A stretch of DNA of 49,843 bases, taken from positions 1-49,843 of IMG/VR virus record IMGVR_UViG_3300005663_000065; one strand, given 5' to 3'. A program made the translations under genes and the position numbers. The notes under the pieces are model-generated. The model saw only the letters and a list, made by a program, of their open reading frames with translations. It made no database searches and was not told the origin of the DNA. Shown here piece after piece: positions 30,472-39,393 of this stretch (position 1 is its first letter; each line of letters begins with the position of its first letter). Source of the stretch: a virus.

Positions 30472-30717
30472 ATGATGGCTGACAAAACGAAAAAGATGAT
30501 CAGTGTTGAACAACACTTCGAAGAGGGTCTGGAAACATTGTTGCCAAAGATGATAACGGCTCGCGGCCTAACAGCGACGGCTGATCAATTAGGAGTCAGC
30601 AAAGCCACATTGGGGTATTGGCTCTTGAAACTGCGAATTGATGTCAAACGTGTTGCCCTAGCCCCAGGCGATACGTTGACAGTTCAACGATATGGGAAAC
30701 CGAAAGAGAGCATCTAA
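30472..30717 (+). CDS. Small helix-turn-helix protein
   Basis: 81 residues. TARGLTATADQLGVSKATLG then YWLLKLRID is a clear helix-turn-helix of the kind found alone in many phage early regions. AAAGGAAAC lies upstream; start could be the second ATG (30475). Likely a transcription regulator; target unknown. Confidence 0.7.
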   Translation: MMADKTKKMISVEQHFEEGLETLLPKMITARGLTATADQLGVSKATLGYWLLKLRIDVKRVALAPGDTLTVQRYGKPKESI

Positions 30718-31052
30718 TGACGATCACAGACTCCCTCTTGCAAGAGCACGACTTCCAAAAGGGTGACTCGGTGATGTTTCGAATGGGCGAGAGGATGCCT
30801 GTAGTTTGCCCTGGTTGCGGGTACAAAAACATGATCGACAACGAAATCTTAAAACATAGCGGGCAAGTATTTCAGATTACCTCAATCACCTCTCCACCAG
30901 GTGGCAGGTGCATTGGGTGTGAAACCCAGAATGAGGTGGGAGAAGCATTCCGGTTTACCATAAATGCAAAGGGTCTACATCCCAAGATAGGGTACTACGA
31001 CGGCATCGTTGCCTGCGCCCGTGAACTAACGCTAATGGAGGCAGCATCATGA
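30717..31052 (+). CDS. Hypothetical zinc-binding protein
   Basis: 111 residues; CPGC and CIGC about 35 residues apart suggest one zinc site inside a small beta domain (FQKGDSVMFRMGERMPVV). TAATG overlap with the HTH gene and ATGA overlap with the next gene. Confidence 0.6.
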   Translation: MTITDSLLQEHDFQKGDSVMFRMGERMPVVCPGCGYKNMIDNEILKHSGQVFQITSITSPPGGRCIGCETQNEVGEAFRFTINAKGLHPKIGYYDGIVACARELTLMEAAS

Positions 31053-31240
31053 CTACCACAGCCCCGAAACTATTCTGTCACGATTGTGGCACAAAATGCG
31101 AGCACACAGGAACCAATGTGTTCGAGAATCAATGGTGTTACACCTGCCCTGGTTGTTCTTCCCACTGGTTGCGGTCCTACCGGCATGTTGAATATGTCCT
31201 TGTCGCTGAATGCGAAATAGCCCACGAAGAGAGGCCATAA
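31049..31240 (+). CDS. Zinc-ribbon protein
   Basis: 63 residues with CHDCGTKC and CYTCPGCS, a well-formed zinc ribbon. Coupled to both neighbours by overlapping stop/start codons (ATGA and TAATG). Confidence 0.65.
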   Translation: MTTTAPKLFCHDCGTKCEHTGTNVFENQWCYTCPGCSSHWLRSYRHVEYVLVAECEIAHEERP

Positions 31241-31734
31241 TGACCACTGAAATACTTGTCAATAAATTCATGCAATTGGATCGGATCATTGAATAATTGC
31301 AAAAGCGTCAGAATGAAATTCAGATGATCTTATATGATCAAATGGTTCGCGATGACGCGACCATGATCCCGCATCCCACCTACACGGTTGAATTGAAAAA
31401 GACATTGGCCTATGATCCCTCGAAGCTCAATGCCTTGCGTGAGCTAGTTGACCCGGCAGAGTTGGAGTCATCGGGCGCGTTTATCCCGGCGCACCAAGAC
31501 ACTGTTGACGTGCCTGACAAGTGGAACATGACGAAGGTGAAGCCTTTTAGCAAGTACGGCGGGGATGTGAAGGCAACGATCGAGGACAGTGCCTATGTGT
31601 CAGCTACAAGACTGTCGATCAAAAAGAAGCCCATGAAAGGGCCGTCATGCCCTCTCTGCGATAAGCCTTCGGCGACCGGCGCTGTTCACCAGGAATGTGC
31701 CGACCGGGAACAAGCGGCGGCGGATCGGGAATAA
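31240..31734 (+). pseudogene. Gene interrupted by an in-frame TAA
   Basis: ATG at 31240 (TAATG overlap with the preceding gene) opens MTTEILVNKFMQLDRIIE, then TAA at 31294-31296, then the same frame continues LQKRQNEIQMILYDQ for a further 145 codons. The helix reads naturally across the stop (IIE-x-LQKRQ), so GAA to TAA is the simplest change. Translation might restart at ATG 31324. The C-terminus has CPLC and a later cysteine. Either a recent nonsense mutation, a sequence error or a restart gene; function unknown. Confidence 0.55.
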
Positions 31735-31748
31735 CGGCACTCGATTCA

Positions 31749-31813
31749 CCAACGATCCCCACACCTGCAGCAAACGCGCCAGCGTCGAAACCCTGAGATA
31801 ATAGATTTATCAG
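31749..31813 (+). promoter_or_regulatory. Plus-strand control element, copy C
   Basis: A degenerate first box (CCAACG, 31749), CACACC at 31760 and CAAACG at 31771, again 11 bp apart, then TGAGATAAT (31794-31802, the best extended -10 of the three) and ATTTATCAG (31805-31813). GATAA-TAGAT-TTATC forms a perfect inverted repeat over the -10. It precedes the gene at 31837 (GAAAGGAA). Confidence 0.62.
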
Positions 31814-31836
31814 GTATTTGAGAAAGGAATTCGACG

Positions 31837-32034
31837 ATGGAAGAACAACGCGGCAGCAGCATCAAGCCTTACGGAACAATCGAGATTGAACTAAGGCCCA
31901 AGATTGAAGACATGAGCGAAAAGGAAGCCGATAGGCTGTTCTGGGTCTACCTGGATATAGAAGGTCAGGTCAAAAGTTTCATGGATACTCTAGTGGAAGG
32001 CACAGACGATTTCACCTTCAGCGTAAAGGAATAG
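31837..32034 (+). CDS. Small acidic hypothetical protein
   Basis: 65 residues, strongly acidic, GAAAGGAA upstream, behind control element C. Ends SFMDTLVEGTDDFTFSVKE. No family recognised. Confidence 0.6.
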   Translation: MEEQRGSSIKPYGTIEIELRPKIEDMSEKEADRLFWVYLDIEGQVKSFMDTLVEGTDDFTFSVKE

Positions 32035-32039
32035 GAATC

Positions 32040-32300
32040 ATGACAATCACCGACAAAATCAATCTTTCAGCCCAAGCAGTCGGGAAGGCTTATCAGCATT
32101 ACCAGTACAGCGCGGAACAACGCGGCGTCGTGGGAGATCCCCTAGATAAAGTCACGGCTTCCCGACTCTGGCAAGAAATAGCTTTTACATACAAACTGGT
32201 CTATCAAGGGCCTGCCGGAAAGGTTGCCGGGGCATTCTACTCAGAGGCCACTGAACGTCAGGCAGTACGAGTAATCAACAAAGCATTGAAGGGAGTATGA
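32040..32300 (+). CDS. Hypothetical protein
   Basis: 86 residues, helical, aromatic-rich middle (AYQHYQYSAEQRG). Five bases after the preceding stop; weak AAAGGAA ribosome site. No family. Confidence 0.55.
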   Translation: MTITDKINLSAQAVGKAYQHYQYSAEQRGVVGDPLDKVTASRLWQEIAFTYKLVYQGPAGKVAGAFYSEATERQAVRVINKALKGV

Positions 32301-32304
32301 AAGC

Positions 32305-32712
32305 GTGAAAGTTGAATACCGAACAGTCATGAAAGCCTCTGCCTATGCAGATAATGAAGTGTTTGAATACCTCTTAGCCGATGAGCCTGTGTTCTGCTGT
32401 GACGAAATGCAGTATGCGTGGGGAACAACGCTGATTCGTTTCGGATATAACTCTTCTATTTACTACAGAAGCAGCCATCCCGATGGTACATTCTGCCAAG
32501 GTGGGCGATACCTTAACCAGGCCAATGGAGTTTACTTCGACCCACCTAAACAGCATGACAGTGCATTGCTCATCGAATATTGCCCGTTCTGTACAGAGAA
32601 GATAGAAACTCACGAAGGCAGTCGTAGCGAGATAACTTGGGAGAAACAGACGAAAGAAGTTACAGCGCAGGTTATCCGCGAGATTTCGTTTAGCCAGCCT
32701 GACGAGTCCTGA
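32305..32712 (+). CDS. Hypothetical protein, last plus-strand gene
   Basis: 135 residues from a GTG start with GAAGGGAG upstream. Cysteines in FCCDE and CPFC may bind metal; the middle is Tyr/Ser-rich. It converges on the tail operon with only 8 bases between stop codons and no hairpin seen there. Confidence 0.55.
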   Translation: MKVEYRTVMKASAYADNEVFEYLLADEPVFCCDEMQYAWGTTLIRFGYNSSIYYRSSHPDGTFCQGGRYLNQANGVYFDPPKQHDSALLIEYCPFCTEKIETHEGSRSEITWEKQTKEVTAQVIREISFSQPDES

Positions 32713-32720
32713 ATGGAACC

Positions 32721-33017
32721 TCATCCCCCAAGCCCTAACCAATCCCTCACGAACGTCAGGAGCGCACCAAGCCCAAGCCCGGCACCGGCTGCCGGGCCGT
32801 GCTTTTTGGCAAATTCCTTCTTCGTCCCGTTGCCGTTTGCTTCAGTGATCTTCTCAGCCATCTCTTGATTGCTCTGGTTGATCTGACGAAGGCCATAGCT
32901 CCACAGTGCCATGTGCAATGTCCGAGCATCAAGCTTATGCTGATTACCACTCACGGCAGACTCAATCAGCTTTTCTTCGGCCTCTCGTAACACCCGGCCC
33001 ATAGGGTCGTCCATCAT
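32721..33017 (-). CDS. Hypothetical protein with C-terminal hydrophobic segment, last gene of the tail unit
   Basis: 98 residues: soluble helical N-terminus (REAEEKLIESAVSG) and a C-terminal Gly/Ala/Leu-rich stretch AAGAGLGLGALLTFVRDWLG that could span or attach to a membrane. Position after the tail genes is where holins are often found, but it has only one weak segment. Function open. Confidence 0.5.
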   Translation of the reverse strand: MMDDPMGRVLREAEEKLIESAVSGNQHKLDARTLHMALWSYGLRQINQSNQEMAEKITEANGNGTKKEFAKKHGPAAGAGLGLGALLTFVRDWLGLGG

Positions 33018-33020
33018 GAT

Positions 33021-33278
33021 CTACACCGCCACTGTTGTGTCATCGCCTGTACGCCTGAAGGCTACGCCATCATCATATGCGGGTGTGCCGGTTCCAGCTC
33101 CCCCGCCTTCGCCAATCTTTAGTCCATCTGTGACAAAGAACAATCGTCCAGGCTGCCCAGGCGCTGGCAGATTGGCAAACGTGATTGCCTCAATCGAACC
33201 ACTTACCTCTGACCGCCCATTGGCTTCGATCAACCTGATTCGGGTCATTATCTCATCAATGAGCCGTTCGTCCATCAC
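33021..33278 (-). CDS. Small tail-associated protein
   Basis: 85 residues. The core FANLPAPGQPGRLFFVTDGL then GEGGGAGTG and WRR-like FRRTGDDTTV resembles small domains at tips of phage tail fibres and baseplate proteins ('G.lFfvtDg...GeG'). ATGA overlap with the Gp37-like gene. Probably a virion component. Confidence 0.55.
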   Translation of the reverse strand: MMDERLIDEIMTRIRLIEANGRSEVSGSIEAITFANLPAPGQPGRLFFVTDGLKIGEGGGAGTGTPAYDDGVAFRRTGDDTTVAV

Positions 33279-34408
33279 GTGACATCACCGACTTCAATCG
33301 TGATTGTCTCTGTGCCTTCGGTGACATTGACATTGACGCCAATGATCTGTTTCTGGCGCTCGATCGTCTTGTATCGTGCTGTCACGAGGTCACCCAGGAA
33401 GTAATCGCGACCATACAACAATCCCGGAATTTGCATTACTTGGAAGTCAAAGCTCTCACGTGCCTGAAGTTTCTCAAGCAACGTATCACCCACGGAGTTT
33501 AGGCCAGCAGTAGCTGCCTCTTCATTAGCATTGCGAACGCTTTCGACTCGATTCAATGGGGAATCGGTTATGTCTGCGCTCGTGCGCTGAATGACTTCCC
33601 TCGATCCTTCAACGCCTTGGCCCAATACAATGGCCGCCGTGACTTCAGGATTTCGGATCAAGGAATAACTAGGGGATTGCATGTTCCCGAATTCAAGGGA
33701 AAAGACCACTGGGGCATTGCCAGAAGCATTCAGCCCGGTTGCCGGATCAATCCCAACGTTCGTTCTGTCAACTCCAATAGGCCGTGCCTGAGCCTGGAAT
33801 TCAAACAACGCCGCGCCAGTGCCAATGACTTGAAAATCAACAGTCGTGGCGTCCGCGATCTCTGTCAGTGTCGAGAGTAATGGACGAAAAGACTTTGCCC
33901 CTTCCCAAGCTGTGCCAGCTCCACCGTCAGCCTGGATGGTCAAGCCTGGTGTAACTGCCGGAAAGAGCCTTGGCGCAATCGCGCCGGGACCGGCGTTCTC
34001 ATTGACATAGGCTTTCATGACTGTCTCGCCAGCGCCCGACTTGTCAGCGCCCGCTGTGCTGGCCCTGTAGAGTACATGACGACGCGCCAGCAAGTCATTG
34101 TAGCCACGTCCAATACTCAGGAAGGTACTGAGGCCATTTTGAGCCGTAGACCTCTGTGTGGTTCGGTGGAGGGCCTCGAAGTCCAGCGTCCAGCCAAAGG
34201 AAGGACTGGCAGCGATGTCACGGCGCAATATCTCGATCTGTCCATCCAGAACAAAGCTATCAACGACATCGAGATCACCATCGAGGGTCAATGTATAATT
34301 GCCAACCCGGTTGACTCGTTTGGTATATTCCAACGAACGCCATTCAGTGAGCAACGCCACCTGAGCGCCCGATTGATCCAACACCCTCACCTGATAGCGG
34401 GTTGCCAT
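33275..34408 (-). CDS. Siphovirus ReqiPepy6 Gp37-like tail protein
   Basis: 377 residues. RVLDQSGAQVALLTEWRSLE, then NRVGNYTLTLDGD, later GRGYNDLLARRHVLYRA and a C-terminal strand series (YFLGDLVTARY, NVTEGTETITIEVGD) are typical of this minor tail / baseplate family, the counterpart of tail-associated hub proteins. It acts at the tail tip after Dit. It abuts the fibre-like gene by one base. Family recognition is good; mechanism unknown. Confidence 0.8.
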   Translation of the reverse strand: MATRYQVRVLDQSGAQVALLTEWRSLEYTKRVNRVGNYTLTLDGDLDVVDSFVLDGQIEILRRDIAASPSFGWTLDFEALHRTTQRSTAQNGLSTFLSIGRGYNDLLARRHVLYRASTAGADKSGAGETVMKAYVNENAGPGAIAPRLFPAVTPGLTIQADGGAGTAWEGAKSFRPLLSTLTEIADATTVDFQVIGTGAALFEFQAQARPIGVDRTNVGIDPATGLNASGNAPVVFSLEFGNMQSPSYSLIRNPEVTAAIVLGQGVEGSREVIQRTSADITDSPLNRVESVRNANEEAATAGLNSVGDTLLEKLQARESFDFQVMQIPGLLYGRDYFLGDLVTARYKTIERQKQIIGVNVNVTEGTETITIEVGDVT

Positions 34409-35550
34409 TATGGACGATCACCTCTGAGCGTTAGATAATCAGCCTGTAGATAAACAAGATTAGCAGGGACTGCCCCGTTATCAAATATATTAATGACCAA
34501 ATCGAGATCAAGATCACTAGGTATATTGACGCGATTAGTCGCGACAACGACATCATCAATTAGATATTGAACAACATCAGTGGCTGTTTGACGTATTTCA
34601 AATTTGCGCCAGACATCATCAAGTGCTTGCCCTGTATCAATTGCGCTGCCAGCTTCAACGCCACCCGTGCGAGCGATCGCAAACCAATTGCCAGCACCAT
34701 CAGCCCGAAAGTAGACGCCTTCAGCCGGTGTTAAAGTACCGCCATTGCCAACAAATCCCATTACTCGATCCAAGTTACCGTCAGTGTTGGGATTCTTTGC
34801 ACGAATTACCAATCGGGCATTAATGAGATCAGGTTTATATTGCACGCTCTCGATCAGTGCGGAATCACCACCAGCGCCGCCCCCGGTATGAACAAACCCA
34901 AGAGCGCCTGAACCAAAGCCTGCAAGCCCGCTTTCCCCTCTGACGGCAACATTTCCGCTTGATGCAGTCACTCGAAATTCATTCAGGAAACTACCGTCAG
35001 GTAGAGTCAACTGAGGCGTGAAGAAATCATTCTCAATATAGACCTTGGTGGCACTAATCCCCAGAGGATGATATTGCCCGATGAATTCGCGGTCATCGGC
35101 AAAGACAGTAATGACAGCCCCAACGGTGATATGGACTTGCCACAGAGGTAAATCCCATGTAACGCCGTCATTTTGAGTGATGGCCGGTGGCGTAGGGGCC
35201 GCCGCTTCAGCTCCCGCGATCCTCGTGATCCTGATGGTCTGGAGCGCCCAATCCTTGCGAAGGACTATCCTATCAACTCGCGGGTTGCCTGCCGGTGTCG
35301 GGATCGCAACAGCGACACTCGCGGAGCTTTCATACCAACTACCATCAACCAATGCTCTGCCTGATTCAATAGTCACGGGGCTTGCTGGTAGTCCTGACAG
35401 ACTGAGATTATCCAACTGATCTATAAACACGCCTTCAGTCGCGATGGTGGGCGCAATGAGGCCCAACCATATATCAGTCCATTGATCATCACTATATGGG
35501 CCGGAATCCCCAAGAACTATTCCCGACCACGGGCGACTCGTTTCAGCCAT
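34408..35550 (-). CDS. Tail-tip / fibre protein with lectin-like C-terminus
   Basis: 380 residues. The N-terminal 170 residues (PWSGIVLGDSGPYSDDQWTD, IESGRALVDGSWYES, VDRIVLRKDW) match the N-terminal module of siphovirus baseplate/fibre proteins. Residues about 210-380 (SALIESVQYKPDLINARLVI, VYFRADGAGNWFAIAR, WRKFEIRQTATDVVQYLID) look like a concanavalin/laminin-G type beta sandwich, a carbohydrate-binding fold. A receptor-binding role is likely. Follows the Dit-like gene. Confidence 0.7.
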   Translation of the reverse strand: MAETSRPWSGIVLGDSGPYSDDQWTDIWLGLIAPTIATEGVFIDQLDNLSLSGLPASPVTIESGRALVDGSWYESSASVAVAIPTPAGNPRVDRIVLRKDWALQTIRITRIAGAEAAAPTPPAITQNDGVTWDLPLWQVHITVGAVITVFADDREFIGQYHPLGISATKVYIENDFFTPQLTLPDGSFLNEFRVTASSGNVAVRGESGLAGFGSGALGFVHTGGGAGGDSALIESVQYKPDLINARLVIRAKNPNTDGNLDRVMGFVGNGGTLTPAEGVYFRADGAGNWFAIARTGGVEAGSAIDTGQALDDVWRKFEIRQTATDVVQYLIDDVVVATNRVNIPSDLDLDLVINIFDNGAVPANLVYLQADYLTLRGDRP

Positions 35551-35564
35551 ATCGTTTTACCCCT

Positions 35565-37673
35565 TTATATTCCAAAGAACCGTGTGAAGTATCTAACCTC
35601 AACTGATGTTGCGCCACTGGGATGCTTCCCCTGTAGCCTCATGGCATTGACACCCAACGGCGCTTCCGGGTCCGGCGCTATGTGGAAGGTAGCTAGATCG
35701 CTGTCACTTGTCAATCCGCCAATAAGATTGTTTCCTAGATCGTCTGTCACTGTCTTGAAACCCTCTGTGGTATTTATCGTCACGACACGGCCAGCCGGTA
35801 CATTAATAGACAACTCCAACTTCTCCCCGGTCGTGATGTTGTCTATGCGAAAGTCCTCGATTGGCCCTGTGACCACGATGATAGGCAACGACGACCACGT
35901 GCCAGTGTAATTGATATTGGGCGTCAGGTCGATCTCACCCGCGCCGAATGTAATGGGGAAAGTGATTGGGAACACCAGGTCAGCATCAAGCACAATCGTG
36001 AAAGCGAAATCCACTCGCGTCGGATCAAACAGGATCGGATCGTGAGCCACAAACCGCAAGTTTTCCTGGAATGACCATTCGTCCCACTGACCCGATTGTC
36101 GTGGCTCAAACCGTGGGCCTTCCTGGATAAAGACATTGAGATCACGCACACTGCCATCCGTCTTGACCATGCGGAGCACACCAGGCACAACTGCCGTCGC
36201 GGTCGCCTGACGGTTCGGCCTGATTTCGTCCAGGATCGCGGCTCTACCGTCCCACCAGGCGTCACGATCCTTGAAGTTCTGACGCAACACCATCTGGACA
36301 ACACGCGGCCGGAGAAAGAAGTCCTTGACTGTCTCGCCATCTTGGAACGGCCCGCGCTGCGTGATGTACTCGATCGGTGGTGTTCCAAAGCCTGAGAACG
36401 ACATGACCCAGCGCCCTGGATCGTGAGGCGTGATCAGCTCATAGACACGGCTTTCTGGCGCTGGCGTGATGTACAAGATAGTGCCTGCCTGTTGATTAGG
36501 ACTGCCCACGATGATCGGTGCTGGCGATGGCGGGGTCGTTGGTATGCCCGTGAACTCAAGCGAGTTATCCAGGTTGGTCAACCAGCTATTCGTGTCTTCA
36601 TCATGCCACGTGGGTTGAAAACGCCCACCGCTGGGGCCAATTGAAATACCGGCCTGTGCGCCAGATTGATCGCCATTTGCTACCGAGAACACGACTTCAG
36701 GCTCCCACGTGACCATGCCATCTGCGGATTTCCGATACCTTATCGAACGTGGAGTGATTGCCGGATCAATGCCTCGTGGGTAAATGACGAAGATGTCATT
36801 ATTGTTTTGGTTGACCATGATCTCAATCCCGACAGTGATTGCGCCACCGGCACCAGTCACGGGTTGAGCTTGTTCAACAACATCACCCACGTTGTTGATG
36901 TCAAATACTCGGATATCAAACCCAGCATCCTTGAGGGCTGCCATCATATGGCCGTCAGAATGCCTTACGGTTAATTGAAATTGATTCTCTTGGATTGTGC
37001 CAGTAAACAACGCGACGCTTGACCATGTATCGGAGTTATTATCATATTCAGCATAGAAATGGCTTGAGGAAGCGGTACGGACCGTGATCGCGCCTATATT
37101 GTCGTCCGCAGTGTTGGCAGGGACTATCTTTGTCCTACCGTCCAGCCGCTGCATCTGTGCCCCGACCACGCTACGACCAACCCAATTCAGGCCGCCGTCA
37201 ATCGAACGCCAGAGATTGACGTCCATTCCAGCATTATTGCCGCCGTTTTGAGTGATGAACAACGTACCATCAGGAGTCTTCGCGATGCTGTGGCTAACAC
37301 TTGTTCCGAACGCACCGCTATCAACCACTACTGGCGCGCTAAGCACATCGGTGGCAGTGTTGAGGCTGATGTATTCCATCCTGAACGTACTGAATCGAGC
37401 CATGACAATGTGAATCAGTGTTCCTTCATCGTCTCGTGTCCACGGCTCATACCAGATGTTTACAGTATTATCTATCGTATTTGCGTCATCAAGAATGACT
37501 TCGGGGCCTGATGTCAGCCATTTATCCGTCGTTTTACGATAGACAACCCTTCGTGTGGGAGTAGTTCGGAGATAGAAAGTATATCCAATAGACGGAGTGA
37601 GCCACACGGTTTGACGAGGGGATAGGTCTTGCGAGAGAGTCACGTTCGCCGAAGATATGACAATATCGACCAT
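35565..37673 (-). CDS. Beta-propeller fused to a distal tail (Dit)-like domain
   Basis: 702 residues. Residues about 20-390 are a sialidase/BNR-like beta-propeller with Asp-boxes SIDGGLNW (157-164) and SADGMVTW (316-323). From about 410 the protein matches siphovirus Dit-type tail proteins (SRVYELITPHDPGRWVMSFS, VLRQNFKDRDAWWDGRAAIL, GQWDEWSFQENLRFVAHDPI), with a C-terminal galectin-like part. Dit forms the tail-tip hub; the extra propeller would sit at the tip and may bind or cleave glycans. No clear sialidase catalytic set is visible. It follows the tape measure gene, overlapping by one base. Confidence 0.72.
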   Translation of the reverse strand: MVDIVISSANVTLSQDLSPRQTVWLTPSIGYTFYLRTTPTRRVVYRKTTDKWLTSGPEVILDDANTIDNTVNIWYEPWTRDDEGTLIHIVMARFSTFRMEYISLNTATDVLSAPVVVDSGAFGTSVSHSIAKTPDGTLFITQNGGNNAGMDVNLWRSIDGGLNWVGRSVVGAQMQRLDGRTKIVPANTADDNIGAITVRTASSSHFYAEYDNNSDTWSSVALFTGTIQENQFQLTVRHSDGHMMAALKDAGFDIRVFDINNVGDVVEQAQPVTGAGGAITVGIEIMVNQNNNDIFVIYPRGIDPAITPRSIRYRKSADGMVTWEPEVVFSVANGDQSGAQAGISIGPSGGRFQPTWHDEDTNSWLTNLDNSLEFTGIPTTPPSPAPIIVGSPNQQAGTILYITPAPESRVYELITPHDPGRWVMSFSGFGTPPIEYITQRGPFQDGETVKDFFLRPRVVQMVLRQNFKDRDAWWDGRAAILDEIRPNRQATATAVVPGVLRMVKTDGSVRDLNVFIQEGPRFEPRQSGQWDEWSFQENLRFVAHDPILFDPTRVDFAFTIVLDADLVFPITFPITFGAGEIDLTPNINYTGTWSSLPIIVVTGPIEDFRIDNITTGEKLELSINVPAGRVVTINTTEGFKTVTDDLGNNLIGGLTSDSDLATFHIAPDPEAPLGVNAMRLQGKHPSGATSVEVRYFTRFFGI

Positions 37674-39388
37674 CAGGCACCCGCCCTCATGATCATGGAT
37701 TCGAGATCGAGCTTAATGCTTCCCTCCGCTTGCCTATCGGCGTAATTGGCAGTGACATTGAACGTGTTGTTCCGGGAGATCGGCGTGACCTGCGCGCCAG
37801 CCGGTAGCCTCACGACTTCGGGGCCACGTTCGCCAACGATGGCCGCGCCCGTGCGCCCCATTGTGCCACCTTGGGCGAACTGGGGGATATCTGGTATTGA
37901 GATACCTACCAGGCTCAGGACTCCCAAAAGCGGATTCACAATAGTCAATACGTCGATCAGTCGGTTGATAATCGTGATAATGTTGTTGATCCTGTCCTTA
38001 ATGAAGTCAATGATCGTGGCCCAGTTCTTCCAAACCAGGATACCGACACCGACCGCCGCCGCGATCCCCAGGACGATCAACGTGATTGGCCCCATCGCGA
38101 TACTGAGACCAAAGAAACCGCCTGTCAGGAATCCTACAGCGATTGTAAGAAGGCCAAATCCTGAGACAAGACCGGGAACAATGAAGCCGACAGCCAGCAA
38201 ACCAATCCCAAGAGCCGCAATGACCGCGACACCCGCAACAAGTACAGTCGTGAGTTTGGGATGTTTGCCTAACCATTCAGTGATCGCGACCACAACCGGG
38301 ATGATGTCAGTCGCGAGTGACCGAATAGCTGGGGCCAAGGCACTGCCAAGACTGATCTGTAAGCCCTCTGTGGCGCTTGTCAGGAGTGTCAGCGATCCTT
38401 GAAGGGTGTCCAGTTGACGTTCGGCAATGGCTTCAGCAGTTCCACCTGAGTTTTCCATCGCCGTGACCAGCTCACGCAATGATCCTGATCCTTGTTCCAC
38501 AAGGGCCAACATCGCGGGTCCAGCCCTAAGACCAAACACTGTCATGGCGTCAGCCGCGCTGATGCCAGCCGTTTCGAGTTGTTCAATGATATCCGTGAAT
38601 GGACGAAGATTACCGGATGAATCCAGGGCATTGATGCCAAGGCGTTCAAGGACTGCCGCTGCCTCGTTCGAGGGCGTCAACAATCGCGAGATCGCGCCCC
38701 TGAGAGACGTGCCAGCTAGTGAAGCCTGAATACCGGCGTTTCCCATCTGGGCCAAGGCCGCCGCTGTTTCCTCGAACGATATGCCAGCGGCTTTCGCAAC
38801 CGGGCCTGCGAACTTGAAGGCTTGCCCCAATTGCGTGAGGTCTGTATTAGCACTGGTGAAGCCAGTAACGAGTACATCATTGGCACGAGCTAGATCATTG
38901 ACTTCAAGCCCAAATCCGGCCATAACGTTAGTCACGATGTTGGCAGCGTTGGCAAGATCGAGCTGCCCGGCAGCCGCTAGCTGAAGGACTTGAGGAAGAG
39001 CGCCGATCTGTTCCTCGACTTCCAAGCCAGCAAGAGCCATGAAGCTGAGGGCACTGGCTGACTGTCTGGCAGAGAAAACCGTGGTTTGGCCCATTTCCTT
39101 AGCAACGGCTTCTAACGAGGCTAATTCTTCCTCTGTCGCTTGGCTGACAGCGCCCACACGCGCCATTGATCGCTCGAACTGAGCAAAGGAACGAACGCTG
39201 AGGGCCGCGATGCCAAGCAATGGCGCGGTCAAGGCAGTGATAGCCGTTCCTGTGGCGCGTGCGCGTTCGGCAAACTTGCGGGTTTTGGATTCCATCTTGT
39301 CGATACTGCGGTTGTATCGATCAACACCCTGGACGAAGCCGCCCAGGTTTTCAAGTACCAGCCGTGCGCCAATGTCTTTTAGAGCCAT
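37673..39388 (-). CDS. Tail tape measure protein
   Basis: 571 residues, TP901-type. The N-terminal core SVRSFAQFERSMARVGAVSQ, EMGQTTVFSARQSASALSFM and FGLRAGPAMLALVEQG are family features; residues about 380-470 are several hydrophobic segments, and the end holds GERGPEVVRLPAG. It sets tail length and is ejected with DNA. At about 1.5 angstrom per residue it predicts a short tail of about 85 nm. Confidence 0.9.
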   Translation of the reverse strand: MALKDIGARLVLENLGGFVQGVDRYNRSIDKMESKTRKFAERARATGTAITALTAPLLGIAALSVRSFAQFERSMARVGAVSQATEEELASLEAVAKEMGQTTVFSARQSASALSFMALAGLEVEEQIGALPQVLQLAAAGQLDLANAANIVTNVMAGFGLEVNDLARANDVLVTGFTSANTDLTQLGQAFKFAGPVAKAAGISFEETAAALAQMGNAGIQASLAGTSLRGAISRLLTPSNEAAAVLERLGINALDSSGNLRPFTDIIEQLETAGISAADAMTVFGLRAGPAMLALVEQGSGSLRELVTAMENSGGTAEAIAERQLDTLQGSLTLLTSATEGLQISLGSALAPAIRSLATDIIPVVVAITEWLGKHPKLTTVLVAGVAVIAALGIGLLAVGFIVPGLVSGFGLLTIAVGFLTGGFFGLSIAMGPITLIVLGIAAAVGVGILVWKNWATIIDFIKDRINNIITIINRLIDVLTIVNPLLGVLSLVGISIPDIPQFAQGGTMGRTGAAIVGERGPEVVRLPAGAQVTPISRNNTFNVTANYADRQAEGSIKLDLESMIMRAGA

Positions 39389-39393
39389 TTACA

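Noticed and set aside
30155-30475. A 106-codon ORF overlapping the paired hairpins
   Set aside because: Poor start context and no recognisable protein pattern; the stretch is better described by its hairpins and, tentatively, the 60-codon frame at 30187.
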